A program made the translations under genes and the position numbers. 64,000 nt of DNA from Pseudomonas sp. FP2335. GTDB lineage: Bacteria > Pseudomonadota > Gammaproteobacteria > Pseudomonadales > Pseudomonadaceae. Under the pieces are notes generated by a model. The model ran no database searches. It had not been told where the DNA came from and was given only the letters and a program-made list of their open reading frames with translations. Positions 1-8,155 of this stretch are shown here, in pieces. The DNA lies in NCBI RefSeq assembly GCF_030687535.1, contig NZ_CP117437.1, positions 3,555,501 to 3,619,500 of the forward strand. The letters are read 5' to 3'. The stretch's first letter is position 1, and each line of letters opens with the position of its first letter.

Positions 1-46
1 CCAACAGTACAACGGCGTCATCTTTGTTCAAACGAGGGCTAGCCAT
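1..46 (-). CDS. N-terminus of a probable isochorismatase-like cysteine hydrolase (partial, runs off left edge)
   Basis: Only 15 codons are inside the window (MASPRLNKDDAVVLL). The ATG is preceded by a strong Shine-Dalgarno AAGGAG at 53-58. The start resembles YcaC-type isochorismatase-family hydrolases, which commonly open with an LNKDDAVVLLVDHQ-like beta strand; the catalytic Asp would lie just outside. It follows the amidohydrolase on the same strand after about 28 bases, so it is probably the third gene of one operon. Family assignment rests on very little sequence. Confidence 0.4.
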   Translation of the reverse strand, partial: MASPRLNKDDAVVLL

Positions 47-74
47 GGTTCAACTCCTTACGGGGGATGGGAAA

Positions 75-1913
75 TCAGAAAGCAAAGCAGGAACAGCCAA
101 ACGCGCCCCAGAAACCCTGGAAGTCGCTGACCGGCACGCTGGAAAGCCGGGCCTTTTCATGGCTGTGGGAATGCACGCCGCACGGGCCGCTGCACTGGTG
201 AACCTGGGCCTGCAACGGCGAACTCGGACGCCAGTGCCCCGGCACCTTGACCACCGGCGACCAGTCCGGCAGCACCGGCACGCGTGGCGGTGCGACATCT
301 TCAAAGTCGCCGGCGCCGTAGACCACTTTGCCGCCGACCACGGTGAGGACCGACTCGATCCACTTGATGGCTTCTTCATCGACGCTGAAAAAGTCCGCCG
401 ACAGTGCGGCGACGTCCGCCAACTGGCCGACCTTGATCTGGCCCTTCTTGCCCTGCTCGGACGAGAACCAGGCGCTGCCATGGGTGAACAGCTCCAGCGC
501 GGTCAGGCGCGGCAGGCCTTCGGCGTGCAGCTCCAGGCCGCCCACGGTGCGGCCGCTGACCATCCAGTACAGCGAGGTCCACGGGTTGTAGCTCGACACG
601 CGCGTGGCATCGGTGCCCGCGCCGACCGGCACGCCTTCGGCGAGCATGCGCTTGATCGGCGGCGTGGCTTCGGCGGCCTTGGCGCCGTAGCGCTCGACGA
701 AGTACTCGCCCTGGAACGCCATGCGGTCCTGGATCGCAATACCACCGCCAAGGGCGCGCACGCGCTCGATGTTTTTCGGCGTGATGGTTTCGGCGTGGTC
801 GAAGAACCACGGCAAGCCGTTGAACGGGATGTCGCGGTTGACCTTCTCGAACACGTCGAGCATGCGCGAGATGGATTCGTCATAGGTAGCGTGCAGGCGG
901 AACGGCCAGCGCTGCTCCACCAGGTGGCGGACCACCGGCTCCAGCTCCTGCTCCATGGTCAACGGCAGGTCCGGGCGTGGTTCGAGGAAGTCCTCGAAGT
1001 CGGCGGCGGAGAACACCAGCATCTCGCCGGCGCCGTTGTGGCGCAGGTAGTCGTCGCCCTGGTGCAGGGTCACGCTGCCGGTCCAGTTCTTGAAGTCGGC
1101 GAGCTCTTCCTTGGGCTTCTGGGTGAACAGGTTGTAGGCGATGCGCACCGTCAACTGTTCGTCCTTGGCCAACTGCTCGATTACCGCGTAGTCGTCCGGG
1201 TAGTTCTGGAAACCACCGCCGGCGTCGATTGCGCTGGTCAGGCCCAGGCGATTGAGTTCACGCATGAACTGGCGGGTCGAGTTGACCTGGTACTCCAGCG
1301 GCAGTTTCGGGCCCTTGGCCAGAGTCGAATACAGGATCATCGCGTTGGGGCGCGCCACCAGCATGCCGGTGTGGTTGCCGTTGCTGTCACGCACGATCTC
1401 GCCGCCCGGCGGGTTCGGCGTGTCCTTGGTGTAGCCGGCCACGCGCAGGGCGGCGCGGTTGAGCAAGGCGCGGTCGTAGAGGTGCAGTACAAACACCGGG
1501 GTGTCCGGCGCGGCCTGGTTGAGTTCGTCCAGGGTCGGCATGCGTTTTTCGGCGAACTGGAATTCGTTCCAGCCACCGACCACGCGCACCCACTGTGGCG
1601 TCGGGGTGCGGTCGGCCTGGTCCTTGAGCATGCGCAATGCATCGGCCAGGGATGGCACGCCTTCCCAACGCAACTCCAGGTTGTAGTTCAAGCCACCACG
1701 GATCAGGTGCAGGTGCGAGTCGTTGAGGCCCGGGATCACGGTGCGGCCCTTGAGGTCGATGACCTGGGTGCCGCTGCCGCGCAGCGCCATGGCTTGAGCA
1801 TCGGTACCGACGGCGACAAAGCGCCCTTGGTGGATGGCGACGGCGGTGGCGCGCGGGTTTTCCCGGTCCACCGTGTGGAACTGGCCATTGAACAGAATCA
1901 GATCGGCGTTCAT
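75..1913 (-). CDS. YtcJ-type amidohydrolase (amidohydrolase family 3)
   Basis: A 612-residue metal-dependent hydrolase of the amidohydrolase superfamily, expected to cleave an amide or related C-N bond; the substrate is unknown. Visible marks are the N-terminal beta-sandwich start, the metal-binding HxH in GLNDSHLHL (His67 and His69), a later His in RLHATYDES, a His in FFDHAE and the Asp in GAGTDATR. The family is usually about 540 residues; the extra C-terminal tail is Pro-, Ser- and His-rich. No signal peptide is seen, so a cytoplasmic location is likely. The ATG overlaps the stop of the upstream ABM-domain gene by four bases (ATGA), which implies translational coupling. The long open frame on the opposite strand is a high-GC shadow. 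Confidence 0.9.
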   Translation of the reverse strand: MNADLILFNGQFHTVDRENPRATAVAIHQGRFVAVGTDAQAMALRGSGTQVIDLKGRTVIPGLNDSHLHLIRGGLNYNLELRWEGVPSLADALRMLKDQADRTPTPQWVRVVGGWNEFQFAEKRMPTLDELNQAAPDTPVFVLHLYDRALLNRAALRVAGYTKDTPNPPGGEIVRDSNGNHTGMLVARPNAMILYSTLAKGPKLPLEYQVNSTRQFMRELNRLGLTSAIDAGGGFQNYPDDYAVIEQLAKDEQLTVRIAYNLFTQKPKEELADFKNWTGSVTLHQGDDYLRHNGAGEMLVFSAADFEDFLEPRPDLPLTMEQELEPVVRHLVEQRWPFRLHATYDESISRMLDVFEKVNRDIPFNGLPWFFDHAETITPKNIERVRALGGGIAIQDRMAFQGEYFVERYGAKAAEATPPIKRMLAEGVPVGAGTDATRVSSYNPWTSLYWMVSGRTVGGLELHAEGLPRLTALELFTHGSAWFSSEQGKKGQIKVGQLADVAALSADFFSVDEEAIKWIESVLTVVGGKVVYGAGDFEDVAPPRVPVLPDWSPVVKVPGHWRPSSPLQAQVHQCSGPCGVHSHSHEKARLSSVPVSDFQGFWGAFGCSCFAF

Positions 1914-2500
1914 AGGGTTTCCTTTACAGAGGCTTCAAGCCAGGGAGCGAACAGGCGGGTGGCCGCCGGCATCAGCAGGTAGACCACCAGCAGCACGATG
2001 GTCAGGGTGATCAGGAACGTGGCGACCACATAGTTGGAGAGCAACGGGTGCAGGCGCAGCACCGGGCCCCAGATGATCGGTACCAGCAGGGTCAGCGGCA
2101 GGATCACGCACAGCGTGACCACGGCTTGCTTCCAGCGCGGCGGCTTGGCGGCGTTTTCGGTTTCGGGGTTGAACCAGAACTCGTTGACGGCACCGATTTC
2201 GGTGTTGTCGCCGTCGGCCAGCATGGGGGCGGCTTCGGCGATCAGGGTCTTGCGTTCGGGGGAATCGAGCCACTGTTCCAGAGCATCGGTGGAGCGGTAG
2301 CGCAGGACGCAGGTGAACAGCGCGAGCTTGTTTTGTTTGCTGCGTACGACGTCCACACCGAGGTGGCCGGGGCGCTCGCCGGCAATGCGCACGATGCGGC
2401 GTAGCCAGGCTTCGTAGTCGGTTTCGCGGCCTGGCTTGACCAGGTGTTTGACGACCAGTGTGACGACTTCGTCGGGGCTGGTTTTGGGTGTAGGGTCCAT
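1910..2500 (-). CDS. Membrane-anchored antibiotic-biosynthesis-monooxygenase (ABM) domain protein
   Basis: Predicted 196 residues. Residues 12-110 form an ABM-like ferredoxin fold (VTLVVKHLVKPGRE, then GHLGVDVVRSKQ, then ending in VNEFWF), related to the 'antibiotic biosynthesis monooxygenase domain containing 2' type. Two hydrophobic segments follow at about 124-146 and 154-177, so the ABM domain should sit on the cytoplasmic face of the inner membrane. I chose the ATG at 2500, preceded by AGGGGGG; the frame stays open upstream but that part is low-complexity Pro/Asn sequence. It is the first gene of the operon with the amidohydrolase (4-base overlap). Enzymatic activity is not established for such proteins. 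Confidence 0.82.
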   Translation of the reverse strand: MDPTPKTSPDEVVTLVVKHLVKPGRETDYEAWLRRIVRIAGERPGHLGVDVVRSKQNKLALFTCVLRYRSTDALEQWLDSPERKTLIAEAAPMLADGDNTEIGAVNEFWFNPETENAAKPPRWKQAVVTLCVILPLTLLVPIIWGPVLRLHPLLSNYVVATFLITLTIVLLVVYLLMPAATRLFAPWLEASVKETL

Positions 2501-2730
2501 GACGTTTGATTCCCCCCTGGAGAGTTGAGCGATGGGGGGAGTTTGGTGGGGATTGGGGATGGGGAATTGGATGTATGTGCTGTTTGGGGTGGGTGGGTTG
2601 GGTACACACCCGTTACCGAACAAACGGATATGCACGCCAAACCTTAAAGCACCGGCGCCATGTGTTCGCCCATCCGCCCACGCGTTTGATTGTTCGCGGG
2701 GCTCAATAACAACACCTCAGGTTCTAGACT

Positions 2731-3693
2731 TCAGGCCTTCTTTTCATAGCCAACCCCCTGAAGAGAAAATTTCACTTGGGTACGCCTATCAAACTTTTTT
2801 GTAATCTCCTGGGTGCCGGTTATTGAATTCGAGAATCGGCCATACAAGCCTCTGCTATTGACTGAACCGTTTCTAACACGGCCTCTGTCGTCTGTACTAA
2901 AGGGAGCAAAAAAACTGCCACTTGTCGGCGCAATCTGTGAACTTCGGTCGATCCCCGCGCCATAGTGTTCAACAAATCCAACATTGGAGCCGGCCAATGC
3001 AACTTTCTGATCGACATCAATATCTTTCACATGCTGTCTGGGCCCAGGCTTATCGGGGTCCGTAACATCCTGAACATAGGCCTTTAGCCGCTTGGCGTTA
3101 TCGGGATCTCGCTCTACTGTCAGGTTATATTTATGACCAAACTTGAAATCTACCAATGTGCTATTACTGCCCCCTGGTCCTCCATCCGCCTCGGAACGAC
3201 CTTTGGGAGCGCTGAAATGCGGACCAAATCCGGAAAACACCACCAGTGCCTTACCGTCACCGCGTGGCTGCATCCCAATGTAGCCAGTCCCCAGCTTATT
3301 ACCTTTTTCATTATTGACGCCGAACTGCATCGCGTAATAGATCCCGCCATCCTTGCTGCTCTTGCGTTGAGCGCCTTTATCGATAGTTATTGGAAACGTG
3401 ATATTGCTCAGTCCAGGGCTAGGCGCATAAATACTGTAACTCACACCGAATAGTCCATTCGGCGCGGTCGCCTGTTTTTTTATTTGAAGTTTTGGCTCAC
3501 TGACCCTGTCAAGCTTTGACGTCACGGTAGTTTCCGCAGCGCCGGCATGTGCTGCCAGCTGCGGGCTTTTGCGGTGTCCTTCACTGTGACTACTGCGCTG
3601 CTCATGCAGCACACTCGCCGATGATAAACCTGGTGTGAGAACAGACGTTTCAGGTGCTATCTGTGGAAACAGTGGTAAGTTGCCAATGCGCAT
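2731..3693 (-). CDS. Orphan protein, DUF3472-like C-terminal domain, type III effector-like N-terminus
   Basis: A 320-residue protein I cannot assign to a characterised family. The N-terminal 70 residues are Ser/Thr/Pro-rich and look disordered. They fit empirical type III export rules: Ile at position 3, no acidic residue in the first 12, and 8 Ser in the first 50. Residues about 75-235 are a beta-rich domain (YYAMQFGVN, GTGYIGMQPR, VVFSGFG) that recalls DUF3472. A C-terminal repetition of Gly/Ser/Arg strands follows. The gene is visibly AT-richer than its neighbours (near 50% GC by eye), suggesting transfer. No hrp box (GGAACC...CCAC) was found upstream, so expression with a type III system is unproven. 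The start has GAAGG about 10 bases upstream. Confidence 0.6.
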   Translation of the reverse strand: MRIGNLPLFPQIAPETSVLTPGLSSASVLHEQRSSHSEGHRKSPQLAAHAGAAETTVTSKLDRVSEPKLQIKKQATAPNGLFGVSYSIYAPSPGLSNITFPITIDKGAQRKSSKDGGIYYAMQFGVNNEKGNKLGTGYIGMQPRGDGKALVVFSGFGPHFSAPKGRSEADGGPGGSNSTLVDFKFGHKYNLTVERDPDNAKRLKAYVQDVTDPDKPGPRQHVKDIDVDQKVALAGSNVGFVEHYGAGIDRSSQIAPTSGSFFAPFSTDDRGRVRNGSVNSRGLYGRFSNSITGTQEITKKFDRRTQVKFSLQGVGYEKKA

Positions 3694-3816
3694 AGGATTA
3701 ACTGCCTTCGCTGGAAAAGTCCCTCCATAGTAGAAAGCCTTTACTCAAAGAGGCTGTCAGTAAAACGACTCGGACGTCCTGGATTTTGCTTAATTCTGGC
3801 GCGGGTTGGTCGGCGA

Positions 3817-4731
3817 TCAAACCTGAAGCGCCCGCGCCATATGCTCAGCAATCCGCCCACGCAACCAGCGCTCCGCCGGATCATTGTCATGCACCCCACT
3901 CCACACCATCGACAGCTCCGCGGCATCAATCGCAAACGGCGGATCTTCCGCCCGTAAGGGGGTGCCTTCGGTCAACGCACACGCCGCATAATCCGGCACT
4001 GTCGCAATAATCTGCGTACCCGCCAACAACGCCCGCAGCCCACTGAACTGCGGCACCGCCAGCACCACCCGGCGGGCCCGGCCGATCCGGGCCAAATCCA
4101 GATCAATGTTGCCGCTCAGGTCTCCGGAGAACGACACCATTGCATGGGGCCGCGCACAGTACTCATCCAGGGTCAGCGGCTCGACACCGTCGTCCCCGCG
4201 CAGCACCTTGCACGGAATATCCCGCAGTTTCTTGCGCTTGGCATTCGCCGGTAATTCCGTGGTGTAGCTGACCCCCACGGAAATCTCGCCACTGGCCAGC
4301 AACGCCGACATCAGCAGGTAGTTCGCGCGGCGCACCACCACGACAATCCCGGGCGCCTCTTCACGCAGTTGGCTGAGCAACGGTGGGAACAGGCCAAACT
4401 CGGCGTCGTCGGACAGGCCGATACGAAACACCGCACAGCTGGTTGAAGGGTCGAAGTCCTTGGCGCGACTGACGGCGCCCGAGATGATGTCCATGGCCGG
4501 TTGCAACTCCTTGAGTATCGCCACGGCACGTGGCGTGGGCTCCATGCCCCGCCCGTTGCGCAGCAGCAACGGATCGTCGAACAGGTCGCGCAGGCGGCCC
4601 AGGGCGGCACTCACCGCCGGTTGGCCCATGAACAGTTTTTCGGCGACCCGGGTCAGGTTCTTCTCGAACATCAGCGCCTCGAAAATCACCAGCAGGTTCA
4701 TGTCGACGCGACGCAGGTCGTTGCGATTCAT
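3817..4731 (-). CDS. LysR-family transcriptional regulator
   Basis: A 304-residue LysR protein: winged helix-turn-helix at residues about 7-66 (DMNLLVIFEALMFEKNLTRVAEKL, then QPAVSAALGRLR, then PLLLRNGRGMEPTPRA), followed by a periplasmic-binding-protein-like effector domain. The PLLLRNGRGMEPT signature places it near the NodD/SyrM branch. I took the ATG at 4731; an upstream in-frame extension of 27 residues lacks LysR character. It is divergent from the small AraC gene at 4936, about 200 bases away. No adjacent enzyme operon is present, so its target is unclear. Confidence 0.88.
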   Translation of the reverse strand: MNRNDLRRVDMNLLVIFEALMFEKNLTRVAEKLFMGQPAVSAALGRLRDLFDDPLLLRNGRGMEPTPRAVAILKELQPAMDIISGAVSRAKDFDPSTSCAVFRIGLSDDAEFGLFPPLLSQLREEAPGIVVVVRRANYLLMSALLASGEISVGVSYTTELPANAKRKKLRDIPCKVLRGDDGVEPLTLDEYCARPHAMVSFSGDLSGNIDLDLARIGRARRVVLAVPQFSGLRALLAGTQIIATVPDYAACALTEGTPLRAEDPPFAIDAAELSMVWSGVHDNDPAERWLRGRIAEHMARALQV

Positions 4732-4935
4732 AGCGGTATCCACACGATTGGCGAACCGCCAGATAAGCACGCAGAACGCCGCCTGGATTGCACGCCTGTG
4801 CTGTCTTTTCAACGCCCGGACCTGGCGAAATTAACAACGATTAACTCGTCAGCCGGGCGGTCAGGCGCCAAGAATGTGTCGGTCTACACTGCATCCATCC
4901 ACCGGGAACGCTCCCATCGACTACGGATATTCGTC

Positions 4936-5334
4936 ATGGCCCGACTCGAGCAACTTGCTCCCCGTTTATCTGCAACCGGCGGCCTGTGCTCGCGCCGCGA
5001 ACGGATTGCCAAGCAACTGATCCTCGCCAACCTTGGGGAAAGCCTGACCATTGCCGAACTGGCCCAGGCCTGCGCCCTGTCGCGCAGCCACTTCTCCCGT
5101 GCCTTCAAGTGCAGCACCGGGTTGTCACCCCAGGAATGGATCCGCCAGCAGCGCATCCAGCGGGCCAAGGAGCTGATCACCGGTTCCGACTTGAGCCTGA
5201 CGCAGATTAGCCTGGAGTGCGGGTTCTGCGACCAGGCGCATTTCTGCCATATGTTTACCCGCAGCGTCGGTGTCAACCCGATGACCTGGCGAAACCACCA
5301 ATCGCGTCACAAACCACAGGTGATTGCGGCCTAG
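4936..5334 (+). CDS. Stand-alone AraC-type DNA-binding protein
   Basis: A 132-residue protein that is almost entirely the AraC/XylS double helix-turn-helix domain: first HTH in SLTIAELAQACALSRSHFSRAFK, second in LSLTQISLECGFCDQAHFCHMF, ending with the usual GVNPMTWR. There is no ligand-binding or dimerisation domain. The open frame extends far upstream, but that part overlaps the divergent LysR gene in antisense and has no AraC features, so the ATG at 4936 is preferred. It lies 58 bases upstream of the winged-helix/ATPase gene on the same strand and may be co-transcribed. Known single-domain relatives act as small global or stress regulators; the role here is unknown. Confidence 0.82.
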   Translation: MARLEQLAPRLSATGGLCSRRERIAKQLILANLGESLTIAELAQACALSRSHFSRAFKCSTGLSPQEWIRQQRIQRAKELITGSDLSLTQISLECGFCDQAHFCHMFTRSVGVNPMTWRNHQSRHKPQVIAA

Positions 5335-5392
5335 TGGTCTGCACACGCCTGGAATATGCTGGCCAGACCCTTTTCCAGGAACGTGGCCGCCC

Positions 5393-8155
5393 ATGAGTGA
5401 CCTCAGCGACCAGGCCGTGCAGTTCGGCCCTTACCGCATCCACCCGCGCCAGCGCCTGGTGCTGGAAGGCGGCCGGCCGTTGCGCCTGGGGCGGCGCGCG
5501 GTGGATATCCTGCTGGTCCTGCTGGAACAGGCCGGCAATGTGGTGAGCAAGCAGGAATTGATGGCCCGCGTGTGGCCCAAAAGCGTGGTGGAGGACGGCA
5601 ACCTGCGGGTGCATATGGCGGCGCTGCGTAAGGCCTTGGGCGATGGCCAGGCCGGGCAGCGCTATATCGTGACGGTGGCCCAACGCGGCTACAGTTTTGT
5701 CGCACCACTGAGCATCGAACCGATGAGCCTGCCCACCGAGGGTGCATCACCGCGCCCGTGCCATAACCTGCCACTGCGGCGCACGCGGATGATCGGCCGC
5801 CAGGCCCTGATCGACGCACTGGTGCAGCAGATGCCCGTGCTACGCTTCATCACCCTGACCGGCGCCGGCGGCATGGGCAAGACCACCGTGGCGCTGCGGG
5901 TTGCGGAGTTGCTGATCGGGCATTACCGCGACGGCATTTGCCTGCTCGACCTGGCGCCGCTGAGCACGCCGTCGATGATTCTGCCCAACCTCGCCGCCCT
6001 GCTCGACCTCACGCTCACCGAGGCGCAACCGCTGCTGTCCCTCGCTCGAAACCTGCAATCGCGCCAACTGTTGCTGGTGATCGACAACTGCGAACACCTG
6101 CTGGACGACATCGCGCTGATCAGCGAAACCCTGCTGCGCCACGCGCCCGAGCTGCACATCATCGCCACCAGCCGTGAAGCGTTGCGCGCCGAGGGTGAAT
6201 CGGTGCAGCGCCTGGAACCGCTGGCCTGCCCGCCCGCCACCGGCAACCGCGCCCAGGCCCTGGGCTACCCGGCCTTGCAGCTGCTGATCGAGCGGGCCAT
6301 GTCCCACCAGGACAGCTTTGCATTGAGCGAAGCCGAACTGCCGCTGGCGATTGATATTTGCCAGCGCCTGGATGGCATTCCCTTGGCCATCGAGTTGGTC
6401 GCTGCGCAGATCGAACGCTTCGGCCTGCAAGGCTTGCGGGTACAGATGGAAGACAACTTCCGCCTGCTGACCCGTGGCCGCCGCAACGCCCTGCCCCGTC
6501 AACAAACCCTGCGCGCCACCCTGGATTGGAGCTTCGACCTGCTCACGGGTTGCGAGCAGATTTGCCTGCGCCGCCTCGCGGTATTCCGCGGTAGCTTCAG
6601 CCTGGCCAGCGCGGCGGCAGTGATCGCCGGGGAGCGTATCGCACCGCTCGAAGTGCTGGGTTCCATCACCCAATTGGTCGCCAAGTCGCTGTTGAATGTG
6701 GAGGCTGGCGATGACGAGGTGGTCTATCGCCTGCACGACATCACCCGCACCTATGCCCTGGAAAAACTCAGCGGCGCCAACGAGCTCGACACCACCCGCG
6801 AGCGCCATGCCGAGCGCTGCCTGGCGCTGATGGAGCAGGCGCAGGACGATTGGGAACTGATCGCGACCCAGGCCTGGCTCGACCGCTACGCCCCCTTGCG
6901 CGAAGACATCCGCGCCGCCCTCGACTGGGGCCTCGGCGACCAGGGCGCCCATTTGCTGGGGATTCGTCTCACCGTCAGCGCGATGCCGTTGTGGCAAGAG
7001 CTGTCGCTGCTGCGCGAACACGGCCTGTACGTGGGCAAGGCCCTGGCGCGCCTGGGCCAATCGACCACACCGAGCCAGCGTTTGCGCATGGCGTTGCAAC
7101 TGGCGCTGGGCAGTTTTTCCTATCACACCCAGGGCGGCACGCCGCAAACCATCGAGGCATTCGCCTGCGCCAGGCGCCTGGCTGAAGCTGGCAAGGACCT
7201 GGCCGGCCAGTTGCGCGCCGTGTCGGGCCAGATGGCGGTCAGCCTGTGCTGCGGCAACTATCGCGAAGCCTTGGTGCAGAGCCTGCACTTCGACCAACTG
7301 GGGCCCCAGGCCGACCCCTTGCTGGACCTCAGCGCACAACGCCTGCGGGTGCTGGCGCAACACTTCGCCGGCAACCAGGCGCTGGCCTTGCACAACGCCG
7401 AGCAGGTGATCCAGCGTATGGCCCAGAGCGGCCATCTCAACCGTTTTACCCATGGCTTTGGCGTGCAGTACGACCAGAGCGTGGCGTCGTTGACGATCCT
7501 TGCACGCATCCAGTGGCTGCGCGGTTTCCCGGAGCGCGCGGCACGTACCGCCGATCAGGCGCTGGCATTGGCGTTGCAGATCAACCATGGCACCTCGATC
7601 TGCTACACGCTGGCCCTGGCCGGGGTGGTGATCGCCCGCTACAACGGTGACACCGACGCCACCCGCGAGCAGATGGACTTGCTGCTGCAACAGGCGCAGA
7701 AACACTCGGCACAGCTGTTCCACACCTGGGCACGCTGCTACGCCGGGACGCTACCGATGGCAGACGTGCAGGGCCTGGGGCTGGTGGAGGACATCCTGCT
7801 GACCTTCAACGCCATCGCGGTGAGCGATGCAGTATTCGAACGCGCCAGCAACGGCATGGCCGGCTGGTGCACCGCGGAGATCCTGCGAGTACGTGCCGAA
7901 AGCCTCGACGACAAGCGCGCCGCCGAAAGCCTGCTGCTCGAAGCCCTCGGCCTGGCGCACCAGCAAGGCGCCCTGGCCTGGGAGCTGCGCAGTGCCACGG
8001 CGTTGGCGCGGTTGTGGCAAAGCCAGGGGCGCGTGCAGGCGGCGCGTGACCTGCTGGAATCGGTTTACGGGCGGTTCAGCGAAGGCTTTGGAACCGCGGA
8101 TCTAGTCCGAGTACGCTGCCTGCTCGACGAGTTGCAGGACAAACGACCGGCCTGA
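5393..8155 (+). CDS. Winged-helix/STAND-like ATPase transcriptional regulator with TPR-like C-terminus
   Basis: A 920-residue one-component regulator. Residues 8-105 are an OmpR/CadC-type winged helix without a receiver domain (LRLGRRAVDILLVLLEQ, RGYSFVAPL). Residues about 130-480 are a P-loop ATPase with Walker A GAGGMGKTT (157-165) and a Walker B strand LLLVIDNCEHLL ending at Asp231, close to the LuxR/AfsR-type NB-ARC group. The remaining ~440 residues are Ala/Leu-rich helical repeats, probably TPR-like, serving as the sensor region. The start at 5393 gives the canonical N-terminus. Its 3' end overlaps the convergent paralogue at 8102 by 54 bases. Regulators of this build are common in Pseudomonas, but their ligands are mostly unknown. 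Confidence 0.85.
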   Translation: MSDLSDQAVQFGPYRIHPRQRLVLEGGRPLRLGRRAVDILLVLLEQAGNVVSKQELMARVWPKSVVEDGNLRVHMAALRKALGDGQAGQRYIVTVAQRGYSFVAPLSIEPMSLPTEGASPRPCHNLPLRRTRMIGRQALIDALVQQMPVLRFITLTGAGGMGKTTVALRVAELLIGHYRDGICLLDLAPLSTPSMILPNLAALLDLTLTEAQPLLSLARNLQSRQLLLVIDNCEHLLDDIALISETLLRHAPELHIIATSREALRAEGESVQRLEPLACPPATGNRAQALGYPALQLLIERAMSHQDSFALSEAELPLAIDICQRLDGIPLAIELVAAQIERFGLQGLRVQMEDNFRLLTRGRRNALPRQQTLRATLDWSFDLLTGCEQICLRRLAVFRGSFSLASAAAVIAGERIAPLEVLGSITQLVAKSLLNVEAGDDEVVYRLHDITRTYALEKLSGANELDTTRERHAERCLALMEQAQDDWELIATQAWLDRYAPLREDIRAALDWGLGDQGAHLLGIRLTVSAMPLWQELSLLREHGLYVGKALARLGQSTTPSQRLRMALQLALGSFSYHTQGGTPQTIEAFACARRLAEAGKDLAGQLRAVSGQMAVSLCCGNYREALVQSLHFDQLGPQADPLLDLSAQRLRVLAQHFAGNQALALHNAEQVIQRMAQSGHLNRFTHGFGVQYDQSVASLTILARIQWLRGFPERAARTADQALALALQINHGTSICYTLALAGVVIARYNGDTDATREQMDLLLQQAQKHSAQLFHTWARCYAGTLPMADVQGLGLVEDILLTFNAIAVSDAVFERASNGMAGWCTAEILRVRAESLDDKRAAESLLLEALGLAHQQGALAWELRSATALARLWQSQGRVQAARDLLESVYGRFSEGFGTADLVRVRCLLDELQDKRPA

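Noticed and set aside
24..1982. 652-codon open frame on the + strand
   Set aside because: Antisense to the amidohydrolase, which has clear motifs; the sequence is low-complexity Arg/Ala/His/Gln and has no recognisable domain. Typical high-GC shadow.
3694..3816. hrp box upstream of the effector-like orphan gene
   Set aside because: Looked for GGAACC with CCAC 15-16 bases later on the coding strand; no acceptable match was found.
5840..7723. 627-codon open frame on the - strand
   Set aside because: Antisense to the winged-helix/ATPase regulator; Gln/Ala/Val-rich shadow without domain features.
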